Shown piece after piece: positions 19,495 through 28,968 of a stretch of DNA of 64,000 nucleotides. This DNA comes from Lysinibacillus sp. FSL M8-0337. Lineage in GTDB: Bacteria; Bacillota; Bacilli; Bacillales_A; Planococcaceae. The translations under genes and the position numbers were made by a program. The DNA lies in the NCBI RefSeq assembly GCF_038593855.1, contig NZ_CP151996.1, forward strand, positions 2,976,001 through 3,040,000. The letters are read 5' to 3'. The first letter of the stretch is position 1. Each line of letters begins with the position of its first letter. The notes beneath the pieces were generated by a model. That model worked only from the letters and a program-made list of their open reading frames with translations, made no database searches and was not told where the DNA came from.

Positions 19495-19645
19495 TCAATT
19501 TCATAACAGCCAAATCTCAAATTTTTTGAGTACGGAGGACCCAATATTTTGGGGTTAATTCTGCATATGTAGAAGGGATGAGTTCTCTTTCGCCATCCTA
19601 CCCGTCAGCTAACTTCGTCGGCTAAAGCGAAGGAGGTCATAAAGA
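19495..19645 (+). promoter_or_regulatory. c-di-AMP riboswitch (ydaO/yuaA class)
   Basis: Conserved ydaO-class stretches occur in order: ACGGAGGACCCAA...GGGGTTAATTCTG (19532-19563), then AGAAGGGATGAGTTCTC (19571-19587), then CATCCTACCCGTCAGCTAAC (19594-19613) and CGTCGGCTAAAGCGAAGGAGG. The class binds two c-di-AMP molecules and turns genes off at high ligand; it controls ktrAB (yuaA) in B. subtilis. Here it precedes ktrB. The downstream stretch with AAGACC...GGTCTTTTTC (about 19652-19711) may supply the expression-platform terminator. The exact ends are approximate. Confidence 0.9.
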
Positions 19646-19770
19646 CCACCATTAGTTCATTAGTTTTTTTGTGATGCCCAATCCAACATTCTAACCATGA
19701 GGGTCTTTTTCTTATGCCCAAATATGGATATGAAAGGCTCACATGTTTTGTAAACAGTTAGGAGACATCG

Positions 19771-21108
19771 ATGAAAAAATTGATACATTATTTAAGTCCA
19801 CCAAAAATTCTTGTACTTGGTTTTGCCATTATTATTTTTATTGGGGCATGTTTGCTCACTTTGCCGATTGCTACAGAGAATGGAAATGGCCTACCTTTTT
19901 TAAATGCAGTATTTACTGCTACTTCCGCCACATGTGTAACCGGGTTAATTGTAGTTGATACAGGAGACACCTTTACAATGTTTGGTGAAATTGTTATTCT
20001 GGCTCTTATTCAAATCGGGGGCTTAGGATTTATGACTTTTGCAACATTATTTTTTTTGTTGTTAGGGAAGAAAATCTCTTTAAAAGAAAGGCTATTGTTA
20101 AAAGAAGCCTTTAATAATATTTCGATGGCTGGTCTTGTGAAATTGGTGAAAAGAATTTTGTTATTTACAGCACTTATTGAACTAATTGGAGGCCTTATCT
20201 TATCGATTCGTTTTTCATTTGATATGCCGATTGGTAAAGCCATTTACTTTGGTTTTTTCCACTCGATCTCGAACTTTAACAATGCTGGCTTCGACTTAAT
20301 GGGAGGGTTCCAAGGTTTAACAGCGTATGTAGCTGACCCATTTGTTGTGTTAACCATTTGCGCGCTGATTACAATTGGTGGTTTAGGGTTTATCGTCATG
20401 AATGAGTTATATGAATATCGTGAAACAAAACGTCTTTCGGTCCATTCTAAAATTGTATTATCAGCCACAGTTATTTTAACAGTAGGTTCTACCCTTTTAA
20501 TATTTTTATTTGAATATACCAATAGTAAAACAATTGGTGATTTAACGGGAATGGGTAAAATTTTGGGCTCTTTCTATCAGGCTGTTACACCAAGGACTGC
20601 TGGATCGAATACTTTACCTATCGGGGATTTGACTCACTCTACATTGTTTTTAACTATTTTATTGATGTTTATCGGAGCGGGGTCTGGTTCTACCGCTGGT
20701 GGGATTAAAATAACAACGTTTGCCGTTTTAGCTGCTACGCTTTGGGCGCAAATTAGAGGGAAGGAAGATGTCGTTTTATTTCGTCGTAGAATTGTGATTG
20801 AAACCATTTTAAAGGCATTAACCGTGGCAATGTGTGGGATGGTCATTGTGGTGTTTGTCACCATCTTTCTTAGCATTACCGAACAAAAACATAGTTTTAT
20901 GATGTATTTGTTTGAGGCTACTTCTGCCTTTGGTACTGTTGGACTTTCCATGGGGCTAACTCCTGAGTTGACGCCTGCTGGTCGTATAGTCATTATTTTA
21001 ACAATGTTTGCTGGTAGACTCGGTCCTCTAACGATTGCTTTTGCTATTACAAAACGACGAAAGCCAGAAGCTTTCCATCATCCAAAAGGAAATATAATGA
21101 TTGGTTAA
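19771..21108 (+). CDS. ktrB: Potassium transporter membrane subunit, KtrB/KtrD type
   Basis: This 445-aa Trk/Ktr superfamily channel has four M1-P-M2 repeats. The filter loops are recognisable: TSATCVTGL, SNFNNAGFDL, TPRTAGSNT and SAFGTVGLS. The Gly-rich intramembrane loop of KtrB is likely GAGSGSTAGG. It imports K+ (with Na+ coupling in the family) in complex with an RCK-domain ring. ATG 19771 follows TTAGGAGAC. It is followed 25 bases later by ktrA and preceded by the c-di-AMP riboswitch. Confidence 0.95.
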   Translation: MKKLIHYLSPPKILVLGFAIIIFIGACLLTLPIATENGNGLPFLNAVFTATSATCVTGLIVVDTGDTFTMFGEIVILALIQIGGLGFMTFATLFFLLLGKKISLKERLLLKEAFNNISMAGLVKLVKRILLFTALIELIGGLILSIRFSFDMPIGKAIYFGFFHSISNFNNAGFDLMGGFQGLTAYVADPFVVLTICALITIGGLGFIVMNELYEYRETKRLSVHSKIVLSATVILTVGSTLLIFLFEYTNSKTIGDLTGMGKILGSFYQAVTPRTAGSNTLPIGDLTHSTLFLTILLMFIGAGSGSTAGGIKITTFAVLAATLWAQIRGKEDVVLFRRRIVIETILKALTVAMCGMVIVVFVTIFLSITEQKHSFMMYLFEATSAFGTVGLSMGLTPELTPAGRIVIILTMFAGRLGPLTIAFAITKRRKPEAFHHPKGNIMIG

Positions 21109-21133
21109 TTAAATTCAAGAGGAGCTAACGACT

Positions 21134-21790
21134 ATGACCATCAATCAATATGCCATCATCGGCTTAGGCAGATTCGGAGTAAGTGTGGCTAGAAGATTAC
21201 ACGAAGCTGGCCAACAGGTGCTTGGAATCGATATTAACGAGGAGCGGGTTGAAGATGCCGAGCTTTATGTAACACATGCAGTTGTTGCAGATACGACTGA
21301 AGAGAAGGCACTAACCTCCATCGGCATAGGAAATTTCGATTGTGTCATTGTTGCCATTGGTAACGATATGCAATCAAGTATTTTAACGGTTTCATTGCTA
21401 AAAGAACTGGGCATAAAAAAAATTATCGCTAAAGCGCTCGGTAAAAGACATGGGCAAGTATTAGATAAAGTAGGCGCAGATTGGATTATTTATCCTGAAC
21501 GCGATATGGGTGAACGAGTAGCAAATCAGTTGCTCTCCCCTAATATGTTAAATTATATTGAGTTATCGAAAGACTATAGTATAGAAGAAATTATGATTCC
21601 TCCCAAAATGGCCAATAAAAATTTACGCGATTTAGATTTACGCGCTAAATACAATGTCAGTGTTATTGCCATTGTAAGAGGCGTAGATATCATTATCTCT
21701 CCATCTCCAGAACAATTAATTGAACAAGAAGATATTTTAGTCATGATTGGCCATCGTAAAGATATTGCGCAATTTTCCAATATTGAATAA
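21134..21790 (+). CDS. ktrA: KtrA, RCK regulatory subunit of the K+ transporter
   Basis: This 218-aa protein has an N-terminal Rossmann RCK_N domain (GLGRFGVSVARRLHEAG, ATP/ADP/NAD site) and a C-terminal RCK_C domain (about 135-215). KtrA octamers gate KtrB, and the RCK_C dimer binds c-di-AMP in S. aureus and B. subtilis. It starts at ATG 21134 behind AAGAGGAGC. It lies in an operon with ktrB under the riboswitch, so c-di-AMP could act both on the mRNA and on the protein. Confidence 0.95.
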   Translation: MTINQYAIIGLGRFGVSVARRLHEAGQQVLGIDINEERVEDAELYVTHAVVADTTEEKALTSIGIGNFDCVIVAIGNDMQSSILTVSLLKELGIKKIIAKALGKRHGQVLDKVGADWIIYPERDMGERVANQLLSPNMLNYIELSKDYSIEEIMIPPKMANKNLRDLDLRAKYNVSVIAIVRGVDIIISPSPEQLIEQEDILVMIGHRKDIAQFSNIE

Positions 21791-21811
21791 GCAAATTAGA
21801 AAAATAAGAAA

Positions 21812-21845
21812 AAGTGTTAGATTGACTACCAACAATCTAACACTT
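21812..21845 (+). repeat. Hairpin after ktrA, second copy of the glyS-end repeat
   Basis: AAGTGTTAGATTG (21812-21824) pairs with CAATCTAACACTT (21833-21845), a 13-bp stem. It lacks a strong T tail (TTAATTGC), so termination is less sure. The stem and the TTGCTATGCTGT after it match the sequence after glyS at 2611-2654. A further ACGCTCG...CGAGCGT stem follows at about 21861-21892. Confidence 0.85.
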
Positions 21846-21987
21846 AATTGCTATGCTGTTGACGCTCGCTATAGGTTGTTGTCCACGAGCGTTGCCGCCT
21901 TATCGGCTATGTTTTCTCTCATCTACGTTTTTTATCAAAGGAAGGAAGCAAACATACATGTACGAACATTTTCCCTTATGCTGTGTT

Positions 21988-22557
21988 TTAAAATATTTTC
22001 TTCGTGTTGCCATCTTCTTTTAATAGTTCGACCGCTTCTCTAAAGCGTTGAGAATGGATGATTTCTCTTTCTCTTAAGAAAATTAAACTATCATTTAAAT
22101 CAGGGTCATCTGATAAATCAATAATCCATTGGTATGTGGCACGCGCCTTTTCTTCTGCTGCAATATCTTCATAAAGGTCAGCAATGGGATCCCCCTTTGC
22201 CTGAATGTAGCTTGCGGTAAATGGCACACCGGCTGCATTTTGATAAAACAAAGCTTTATCATGATTAACATAATAATCACCAATTCCCGCTTCTTTTAAC
22301 TGCTGTGGCGTGGCGTCCTTCGTTAATTTATAAATCATCGTCGCAATCATTTCGAGATGTGAAAACTCTTCCGTCGCTATATCCGTCAGCAAACCAACTA
22401 CTTTATCAGGTAAAGTGTAACGCTGATTCATATACCGAAGTGCTGCAGCCAGCTCCCCATCAGCACCCCCATACTGCTCTATTAAAAATTTCGCAAGCAT
22501 CGGGTTACATGTACTAACTTTCACTGGATATTGGAGCTTTTTTTCATAATACCACAA
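21988..22557 (-). CDS. cotJC: Spore coat protein CotJC (manganese-catalase-like)
   Basis: This 189-aa protein of the ferritin-like manganese catalase family has likely metal ligands in EEFSHLEMIAT, AEEKARATYQ and the REREIIHSQRF helix. CotJC is assembled into the inner coat of B. subtilis spores with CotJA. ATG 22557 follows AGGGGGAAAG. It is the third gene of cotJABC. Confidence 0.96.
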   Translation of the reverse strand: MWYYEKKLQYPVKVSTCNPMLAKFLIEQYGGADGELAAALRYMNQRYTLPDKVVGLLTDIATEEFSHLEMIATMIYKLTKDATPQQLKEAGIGDYYVNHDKALFYQNAAGVPFTASYIQAKGDPIADLYEDIAAEEKARATYQWIIDLSDDPDLNDSLIFLREREIIHSQRFREAVELLKEDGNTKKIF

Positions 22558-22595
22558 ACATCTTTCCCCCTAATCCAAATGTTTTTCATAAGATG

Positions 22596-22859
22596 TTACA
22601 CTTGCCAAGGCCATGGCGTGTCGACCCAGTTAAACGGATAATTCGAATAGCTTCTACCAAAGTTCATGAGTGGTCCAAATTTTTGCTCAAAATCAATTTT
22701 TAAGCGCATACTTTTTTCAGCATTTTCATTAAATTGTGTAATCGCTGTATAATCGTGAGGATGTGTATCTAAATAAAGATTTAATTCAACTAAAACAAAA
22801 TCAATGGCCTGAATTGCCTCGAGAAGCTCATAAAACTCTGGTGGCATTTTTTTACTCAC
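22596..22859 (-). CDS. cotJB: Spore coat protein CotJB
   Basis: This 87-aa protein matches the CotJB family: PPEFYELLEAIQAIDFVLVE at the N terminus and a Trp/Pro-rich end (NYPFNWVDTPWPWQV). It is the middle gene of cotJABC and overlaps the cotJA 3' end by 8 bases, so it is translationally coupled. The biochemical role is unknown. Confidence 0.95.
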   Translation of the reverse strand: MSKKMPPEFYELLEAIQAIDFVLVELNLYLDTHPHDYTAITQFNENAEKSMRLKIDFEQKFGPLMNFGRSYSNYPFNWVDTPWPWQV

Positions 22860-23079
22860 CTTTTATCTCACCTCTCTCTGGATTCGGATATGGGCTAAAA
22901 AATTGAGGCCATAAAGTGCCAAATTTCAGCGCTTCCTTAGCCGTTTGAAATTGTGGTAGTCCAGGTGGTTGAAAGCCTATATACAATTGCGGAGGTGTTG
23001 AATAACTCTTGACTTCGATCGGTTTACAAGGGTCGAATGGACTGATATAAGGCCGCCAATATTTAAATTGCGTAAACAT
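22852..23079 (-). CDS. cotJA: Spore coat associated protein CotJA
   Basis: This 75-aa Pro/Tyr-rich protein (YISPFDPCKPIEVKSY, YIGFQPPGLPQF) is typical of CotJA, needed for CotJC assembly. It is first in the operon, with AAAGGAGGA before ATG 23079 and a SigE-like promoter 36-65 bases upstream. Confidence 0.93.
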   Translation of the reverse strand: MFTQFKYWRPYISPFDPCKPIEVKSYSTPPQLYIGFQPPGLPQFQTAKEALKFGTLWPQFFSPYPNPERGEIKGE

Positions 23080-23114
23080 AAAATCCTCCTTTCAAAAGGC
23101 ATTTACGTCATTCG

Positions 23115-23144
23115 AGTATATGAGAAGGAAAAATTAATTATTCT
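23115..23144 (-). promoter_or_regulatory. Candidate SigE promoter of cotJABC
   Basis: On the minus strand GAATAA, 15 bases, then CATATACT: the -10 is close to the SigE consensus CATACANT, and cotJ is SigE-dependent in B. subtilis. The -35 is weaker. Confidence 0.55.
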
Positions 23145-23202
23145 ATAGACAGGTTAGCGTAATATAGATGGTTGATTCTAAGTACGGTATTTAGTGGTAA
23201 TC

Positions 23203-23244
23203 AAAAAATAGTGTACCGGAGAAATCCCCAGTACACTATTTTTC
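23203..23244 (-). terminator. deoC terminator
   Basis: AAAAAATAGTGTAC (23203-23216) pairs with GTACACTATTTTTC (23231-23244), with an inner GG/CC extension, 30 bases after the deoC stop. T tracts are present on both strands. Confidence 0.9.
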
Positions 23245-23274
23245 TAAAGACCGCTATTAAATGATATGTGAAAA

Positions 23275-23946
23275 TTAATAATTAGAATCTGCAATTAAGC
23301 CCTTCATAATCGCTACACCAGAGCTTGCCCCAATTCGTGTAGCACCTGCTTCGACCATTTTTTGCATATCTTCTAAACTGCGAACGCCACCAGAAGCTTT
23401 TACACCTAGCTCTGGCCCAACTGTTTTACGCATTAAGGCAATGTCCTCTGCTGTTGCTCCACCTGTAGAAAAACCTGTTGACGTTTTGACGAAATCTGCT
23501 CCAGCTTCCACTGAAAGTTCACATGCCTTTACTTTCTCTTCTTCAGTTAGTAAACATGTTTCGATAATCACTTTAACAATCGCACTGCCTTTAGCGGCTT
23601 CCACCACTGCCGCAATATCTGCTTGCACTAATTCAAAGTTTTGGTCTTTTAATGCCCCAATATTAATAACCATATCTACTTCTTGTGCGCCGTTTGCAAT
23701 TGCATCTTTTGCCTCAAATACTTTTACAGCGGTTGTATTAGCGCCTAATGGAAAACCAATAACCGTACAAACTAAAACATTTGAATCTTGTAATAGCTCA
23801 CTGCAATATTTTACCCAAGTTGGATTTACGCAAACTGATGCAAAGCCAAATTCTTTAGCCTCTGCACATAACTTTTCAATTTGCTCTTTCGTTGCATCCG
23901 CCTTTAATAACGTGTGATCAATCATACTTGCATAATTTGTTTTCAT
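23275..23946 (-). CDS. deoC: Deoxyribose-phosphate aldolase
   Basis: This 223-aa TIM-barrel class I aldolase cleaves 2-deoxyribose-5-phosphate to acetaldehyde and glyceraldehyde-3-phosphate in nucleoside catabolism. The Schiff-base lysine is in [17 protein letters not shown] carries the second active-site lysine, and [10 protein letters not shown] the N-terminal motif. ATG 23946 follows AGAAGGAGCG. It has its own terminator and no neighbouring pdp or dra genes. Confidence 0.97.
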   Translation of the reverse strand: MKTNYASMIDHTLLKADATKEQIEKLCAEAKEFGFASVCVNPTWVKYCSELLQDSNVLVCTVIGFPLGANTTAVKVFEAKDAIANGAQEVDMVINIGALKDQNFELVQADIAAVVEAAKGSAIVKVIIETCLLTEEEKVKACELSVEAGADFVKTSTGFSTGGATAEDIALMRKTVGPELGVKASGGVRSLEDMQKMVEAGATRIGASSGVAIMKGLIADSNY

Positions 23947-24117
23947 TTAACAAGCGCTCCTTCTAACTTAAGTTGTCCGTACCTCTTTGGAATGATAACA
24001 TGTTTTCACGTTTCCGTCTAATAATCGAACACTAGAGCCAGTCTAGCTAATAAAAATACTTGCTACAAACACTAAATATCATGCCCGTACAAGCGCATTA
24101 TTATAAAGGAAAAAAGG

Positions 24118-24153
24118 AAAGGATTGTCCATCTTCAATAGATAGACAATCCTT
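24118..24153 (-). terminator. mtaB terminator
   Basis: AAGGATTGTCCATC / GATAGACAATCCTT with one mismatch, 7 bases after the mtaB stop and followed on the minus strand by CCTTTTTTCC. Confidence 0.88.
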
Positions 24154-24159
24154 TATCAA

Positions 24160-25509
24160 TTATTTTACCGTCTCTAGTAAGCGTACAAACTGCCCTTTAG
24201 AATGAGGATAGCCTGCTTGTGTAATTTTTACTTTTACAAGTTGGCCAATAAGGTTTTCAGGTCCTTCAAATACTACTTTTAAATAGTTATCAGTATAACC
24301 TGTTAATAAACCTTCTTCATCACTACCATCGTGAACAAATTCCTCTGGGATTACTTCTAACACATCATTTTCAAAACGACAAGCATATTCCTTTGCGAGT
24401 TGGTCGTTTAAAGCGATTAGACGATGCACGCGCTCATTTTTAATGTCCTCATCCACTTGGTCTTCCATACGTGCTGCTGGCGTGCCTGTACGAGGTGAGA
24501 ATGGGAAAACGTGTAATTCAGAAAACTTATGGTCACGAATAAAGTTGTAGGTTTCCATAAATTCTTCTTCTGTCTCACCTGGGAACCCAACGATTACATC
24601 AGAAGTAACAGCTAAATCAGGTAAGGCTTCATGTAATTTTGTTAAGCGCTCCCCGAAAAATGCCATTGTATATTTTCGGCGCATACGTTTTAATACCGTA
24701 TCCGAACCAGATTGAATTGGAATGTGTAAATGATTTACAACGATTTTTGAGTCACGTAAAACCTCAATGACTTCATCAGTTAGTTGGCTTGCTTCAATAG
24801 AAGAAATACGTAAACGTTTTAATCCTTTTACATTCGCTTCTAAATCACGTAACAACTGTGCAAGGTTATAGTCTTTTAAGTCTTGACCATAGCCCCCTGT
24901 ATGAATACCTGTTAGTACAATTTCGAGATAACCAGCATCTACTAACTGCTGTGCTTGTTTGACAACTTCTTGAGGATCACGAGAGCGCATTAAACCACGC
25001 GCCCAAGGAATAATACAAAATGTACAGAAGTTATTGCAACCCTCTTGGATTTTTAACGATGCACGTGTTCGGTCTGTAAATGCCGGTACATCTAATTCTT
25101 CGTATACACGGTTTTTCATAATGTTGCGTACAGCATTAATTGGTTGACGCTCATTACGATATTGTTCAATATAGCCTAGTAATTTTGTACGGTCCTGTGT
25201 TCCTACCACAATATCAACACCAGGAATAGCCATAATTTCTGCTGGCGATGTTTGCGCATAACAGCCTGTTACACAAATAACAGCATCCGGATTTTGACGG
25301 ACAGCTCTGCGAATAACTTGACGTGATTTTTTATCACCCGTATTTGTTACTGTACATGTATTAATCACATAAACATCTGCTTTATGATCAAACTCCGTAC
25401 GTTCATAGCCTTCTTCTTTAAACAGTTGCCAAATAGCTTCTGTTTCGTAATGATTTACTTTACAACCTAGCGTATATAGAGATACGGTTTTTGGAGGCGC
25501 GTAACTCAT
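24160..25509 (-). CDS. mtaB: tRNA t6A37 methylthiotransferase MtaB
   Basis: This 449-aa radical SAM enzyme converts t6A to ms2t6A at position 37 of ANN-decoding tRNAs. It has an N-terminal UPF0004 domain (TLGCKVNHYETEA, NTCTVTNTGD, VTGCYAQ: three cluster cysteines), the radical SAM CNNFCTFC cluster and a C-terminal TRAM domain. The start ATG 25509 (MSYAPPKTVS) is the best fit to AAAGGA; ATG 25521 is possible, and the frame is open to 25542. It closes the dnaK-side operon in many Bacillales; here a plus-strand gene sits between it and rsmE. Confidence 0.94.
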   Translation of the reverse strand: MSYAPPKTVSLYTLGCKVNHYETEAIWQLFKEEGYERTEFDHKADVYVINTCTVTNTGDKKSRQVIRRAVRQNPDAVICVTGCYAQTSPAEIMAIPGVDIVVGTQDRTKLLGYIEQYRNERQPINAVRNIMKNRVYEELDVPAFTDRTRASLKIQEGCNNFCTFCIIPWARGLMRSRDPQEVVKQAQQLVDAGYLEIVLTGIHTGGYGQDLKDYNLAQLLRDLEANVKGLKRLRISSIEASQLTDEVIEVLRDSKIVVNHLHIPIQSGSDTVLKRMRRKYTMAFFGERLTKLHEALPDLAVTSDVIVGFPGETEEEFMETYNFIRDHKFSELHVFPFSPRTGTPAARMEDQVDEDIKNERVHRLIALNDQLAKEYACRFENDVLEVIPEEFVHDGSDEEGLLTGYTDNYLKVVFEGPENLIGQLVKVKITQAGYPHSKGQFVRLLETVK

Positions 25510-25917
25510 AATTAATTTCATCCTTTCAACATCACATAACATTGTGTTTCGTATTTATAAGTATTTTTTTGTGTTCTTATTTTAGATACGAGAACTATAA
25601 TAACACAAACCTTTTAAAATCAGTACTTATTAGATTTTTTTATAAAATAACTAAGCATAACAAATAGCTATTGCCCAACTTTTACACGCTCTGCTATCAA
25701 TTATCTCAATATAATATTACCTTTGAAAACGAAACCTTCTATAAGTAATTGCCATTCTCTTTTATCATTTAATTGTTTTTTATTGTCATATTATAAAATA
25801 CATTTCTTTTTTCCAATATAGCAACAAAGCTGGTGAAATGATATACTTTCAATGTAATTGTATGATTACAAAACTAATAGTGCCCTTAAACGGTTTACAA
25901 AAAACGGAGGAATTAGT
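25510..25917. other. AT-rich divergent spacer between mtaB and the chemoreceptor gene
   Basis: About 410 AT-rich bases. It should contain both divergent promoters. The frame of the plus-strand gene is open back to 25858, but only ATG 25918 has a binding site. I see no other gene, repeat or hairpin of note. Confidence 0.4.
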
Positions 25918-26742
25918 ATGAACATTCTTGAAGCATTATCTCTTTCAGTACCCTATATTCACTTAGCATTAAAAGAAGAAGCAATAGTAGCGGTTATTGA
26001 TAAAGACACTGAAACTGTTGTAAAATGTTTAGCTGGTAAACGCATCGATGTAGGTTATCAAGACGGGCACAAAGTAAACTCTAACGATGAGAATATTTAC
26101 ACTGCTTTAAAAGGGCAAAATTCAGATACAATTATCCCAGAAGACGTTTACGGAATTTTCATTTATGCATTTGCTTTTCCCATTCGTGAACATGGTAAAG
26201 TTGTGGGAGCACTTGCTTTTGGTTTACCAATCGACAATAAACTTAAACTTGAAGAATATATGAATAAAATGGAAACTATTATTAACAGTTTACAAGATAA
26301 AGTACATAACGTAGCTTCTCATTCTGAGGAGCTAGCAGCCACTAGTGACGAAATTAACACGCAAGCACAGCACGCACTAGATGATGCTAAAAAAACACAC
26401 GAAGTAACAAATTTAATAAAAAGCATCTCGCGTCAAACAAATTTACTTGGCTTAAACGCTTCGATTGAAGCAGCTCGTGCTGGTCAACATGGTGCTGGTT
26501 TTAATATTGTGGCACAAGAAGTAAGAAAGCTTTCTTCTGAAACATCCAACGCGACAGAAAGTATTGAAACGTCTTTACGAAATATTAATAGTAGCCTTGA
26601 AAACCTGAAACAAAATATGGGTCAAATTAATGGTGCAACAAATGAACAAGCTCAACTTGTTCAAGATTTCAGCGAAATTATTGGTGAATTAACAGTATTA
26701 AGTAGCAAGATGAAAGTTTTTATGCAAGAAGCCTTAAAATAA
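25918..26742 (+). CDS. Soluble methyl-accepting chemotaxis-type signal protein
   Basis: This 274-aa protein has no membrane helix. Residues 1-110 form a small ligand-sensing-like domain, and about 140-270 a short MCP signalling domain whose hairpin tip reads [22 protein letters not shown]. subtilis YfmS is a similar short cytoplasmic chemoreceptor. Few methylation-helix residues are present, so adaptation may be limited. ATG 25918 follows ACGGAGGAA. The gene is inserted alone and divergent between mtaB and rsmE; the signal it senses is unknown. Confidence 0.88.
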   Translation: MNILEALSLSVPYIHLALKEEAIVAVIDKDTETVVKCLAGKRIDVGYQDGHKVNSNDENIYTALKGQNSDTIIPEDVYGIFIYAFAFPIREHGKVVGALAFGLPIDNKLKLEEYMNKMETIINSLQDKVHNVASHSEELAATSDEINTQAQHALDDAKKTHEVTNLIKSISRQTNLLGLNASIEAARAGQHGAGFNIVAQEVRKLSSETSNATESIETSLRNINSSLENLKQNMGQINGATNEQAQLVQDFSEIIGELTVLSSKMKVFMQEALK

Positions 26743-26802
26743 ATAACGTGCTCTAACAGACAATATAGAAACCCTATTACCTTTGATGGCACTGCATATG
26801 CT

Positions 26803-26842
26803 CCAATTGTTAGATAAACAAGCTAACAATTGGGCTTTTTTA
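26803..26842 (+). terminator. Terminator after the chemoreceptor gene
   Basis: CCAATTGTTAG (26803-26813) pairs with CTAACAATTGG (26823-26833), followed by GCTTTTTTATT. Confidence 0.88.
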
Positions 26843-27052
26843 TTAAAATCATAACTGACTAAATGTTGTTTACTAGAACTTGCCCTACAAACCTGTAATC
26901 CTTTGACATAAACCAATCTATTTTTCCCAAAATTTTTTCCCCTTCTCAGCACTACTTTAAAATTTGCTACTACGGTAAATTCGCTCGATTGCATCCATGA
27001 GTTTCTTCTCTAGCAGTAATCCCCTATAACTATTATCGACGGCAATAGTAAT
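26843..27052. other. Spacer without a supported gene
   Basis: Between the plus-strand terminator and the minus-strand rsmE terminator no ORF with a ribosome binding site or recognisable product is seen on either strand. Confidence 0.4.
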
Positions 27053-27085
27053 AAAAAAACTGCCATCTGCATGTGCAGACAGCAG
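27053..27085 (-). terminator. Terminator downstream of rsmE
   Basis: On the minus strand CTG-CTG-TCTGCA / TGCAGA-TGG-CAG (27060-27085) is followed by TTTTTTT (27059-27053). It lies about 110 bases after the rsmE stop and would end the hrcA-dnaK-rsmE transcript. Confidence 0.82.
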
Positions 27086-27192
27086 CTTTCATAAAACGTG
27101 CTCTACAAAGGGATTTACACACTGGTAAAATGCTTTACTCCGTGACAGTTCCACTTGCAAAAATAGCAACACCACAAGGCTAAACCCAAGTT

Positions 27193-27930
27193 TTATTCAA
27201 ATTCATATGATATTGCAGATAATGCATAAAGAGGCGCCGTTTCTGCTCGTAAAATTCTTGGTCCTAGAGACATTGTTTGCGCACCAGCTTGCATTAACAT
27301 ATCAGCTTCCTTGCGCGCAATTCCACCTTCTGGTCCAAAGACGATAAGGATTGATTTCGCTTGCTTGTCATACACGTTTTTTAGCTTATCCGCAAACCTT
27401 GTCCGTTTTTCGGCTTTGGCATCCTCTTCATCTGCAATAAAAACAGCATCAAAATCTCCAATTTGTGACACAAGCTGTTTAAAGTGAATCGGTTCATAAA
27501 TATTAGGAATATGTGTGCGATGTGATTGTTCCGCTGCCTCTTTTGCAATTTTTTGCAAGCGCTCTTGTTTTTTCGCACCCTTTTTCACATTCCATTTGAC
27601 AATGGAACGTTCCGCTTCAAATGGTAATAAAGCATACATCCCTAGCTCCGTTGCCTTTTGCGTGATAAGCTCCAGTTTATCGCCTTTAGGCAACCCACAC
27701 GCCACTGTTACACGCACTGGTAGTTCAGGGGATGGAATAGTTTGTCCCGTTGCTTGCACTAAGACATCCTCATCTTCAAAGGCGGTAATCGTACAAATAT
27801 AAGCTGTGTTTTGTGCCACAACGATGATTTCAGCACCTTCTTTCATCCGCATAACACGCATAATATGGCGGGCATCTTCACCTGTAATGCGCGCTTCCTG
27901 AATGGCCGTCTCAATGAAATAGCGTTGCAT
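27193..27930 (-). CDS. rsmE: 16S rRNA m3U1498 methyltransferase RsmE
   Basis: This 245-aa SPOUT-class methyltransferase has an N-terminal PUA-like part (MQRYFIETAIQ to VMRMKEGAEIIV) and a knotted C-terminal SAM domain with VFGPEGGIARKEADML and LGPRILRAETA. The start ATG 27930 follows GAGAGGAGTGA; the open frame continues to 28005 without support. It follows prmA directly, the usual prmA-rsmE order. Confidence 0.95.
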   Translation of the reverse strand: MQRYFIETAIQEARITGEDARHIMRVMRMKEGAEIIVVAQNTAYICTITAFEDEDVLVQATGQTIPSPELPVRVTVACGLPKGDKLELITQKATELGMYALLPFEAERSIVKWNVKKGAKKQERLQKIAKEAAEQSHRTHIPNIYEPIHFKQLVSQIGDFDAVFIADEEDAKAEKRTRFADKLKNVYDKQAKSILIVFGPEGGIARKEADMLMQAGAQTMSLGPRILRAETAPLYALSAISYEFE

Positions 27931-28005
27931 ACTGCTCACTCCTCTCAATAGAAGAAGCGCCAAATCGTCAGCACTCGGCTCACAATTTGCGCTTCCTCGG
28001 TTCAT

Positions 28006-28947
28006 TTATAGGGGACGACGGGCGATAATCGCTACCCAATCTTCCATTAATAAAACTTCTTCAATAACAAATCCAGAAGCTTCTAGTGCTGCTTTTACAT
28101 CATCTCGTTTCGCTCCGATGATGCCTGAAGTGACGTATAATCCACCCGGTTTGACAATCGTAAATGCATCGTCAGTAAAGGACATTATGATTTCCGCTAA
28201 AATATTGGCAACGACAACATCTGCTGGCTCCTTCACAGTATCCAATAGGTTACCATGGAAAACATGCACTGTATCGCTTACTTTGTTCAACGCAACATTT
28301 TCTTTAGCAGAACGTACAGCAACTTCGTCTAAATCTAGAGCATGCACACTTTTTGCACCCAGCATTGCAGCACCAATTGACAGCACCCCTGAACCTGTGC
28401 CAATGTCAACAACCGTGTCGCCTTCTTTTACGACCTTTTCAAGCCCTTGTAAGCACATTACTGTCGTTGGATGTGTTCCTGTTCCGAATGCCATGCCAGG
28501 ATCTAACTCAATGATTAACTCATCCGTTGAAACGGGTGAATAGTCTTCCCATGTCGGTACAATTGTAAAGCGTTCCGAAATTTTAACAGGGTGATAATAT
28601 TGCTTCCACGCTGTTGCCCAATCTTCCTCGTTCACTTCTACAATCGAAACAACATTTTCGCCAATATCAATGTTAAATTTCGTTAAATTTGTAATGGCCG
28701 CCTTAATCTCTTCGACTGTTTCATTTAAAAAGCTAGACTCTGATAAGTAAGCTTTAACGATGACTCCCTCTTTTGGAAAATCATCTTCATTTAGCGCATA
28801 AATTTCTCCATACTGATCTTCACGTGGCTTCGCATATTCAGCTGAATCTTCAATAACAACACCGCTAGCCCCTGCTTCATGCAAAATGTTTGAAATTGCT
28901 TCCACCGCTTCATTTTTTGTATGAATGGATAATTCTGACCACTTCAC
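28006..28947 (-). CDS. prmA: Ribosomal protein L11 methyltransferase
   Basis: This 313-aa SAM-dependent methyltransferase modifies ribosomal protein L11. The SAM motif [20 protein letters not shown], then VANILAEII in motif IV, mark the class I fold; the N-terminal substrate domain covers about 1-110. The start is GTG 28947, behind AGAGGAGCTG. It lies 21 bases after the dnaJ stop, and is carried in the heat-shock operon as in B. subtilis. Confidence 0.96.
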   Translation of the reverse strand: MKWSELSIHTKNEAVEAISNILHEAGASGVVIEDSAEYAKPREDQYGEIYALNEDDFPKEGVIVKAYLSESSFLNETVEEIKAAITNLTKFNIDIGENVVSIVEVNEEDWATAWKQYYHPVKISERFTIVPTWEDYSPVSTDELIIELDPGMAFGTGTHPTTVMCLQGLEKVVKEGDTVVDIGTGSGVLSIGAAMLGAKSVHALDLDEVAVRSAKENVALNKVSDTVHVFHGNLLDTVKEPADVVVANILAEIIMSFTDDAFTIVKPGGLYVTSGIIGAKRDDVKAALEASGFVIEEVLLMEDWVAIIARRPL

Positions 28948-28968
28948 GTAGCTCTTCAGCTCCTCTAA

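Noticed and set aside
26734-26994. 86-residue minus-strand ORF downstream of the chemoreceptor gene
   Set aside because: Overlaps the end of that gene and its terminator; no binding site or family resemblance.
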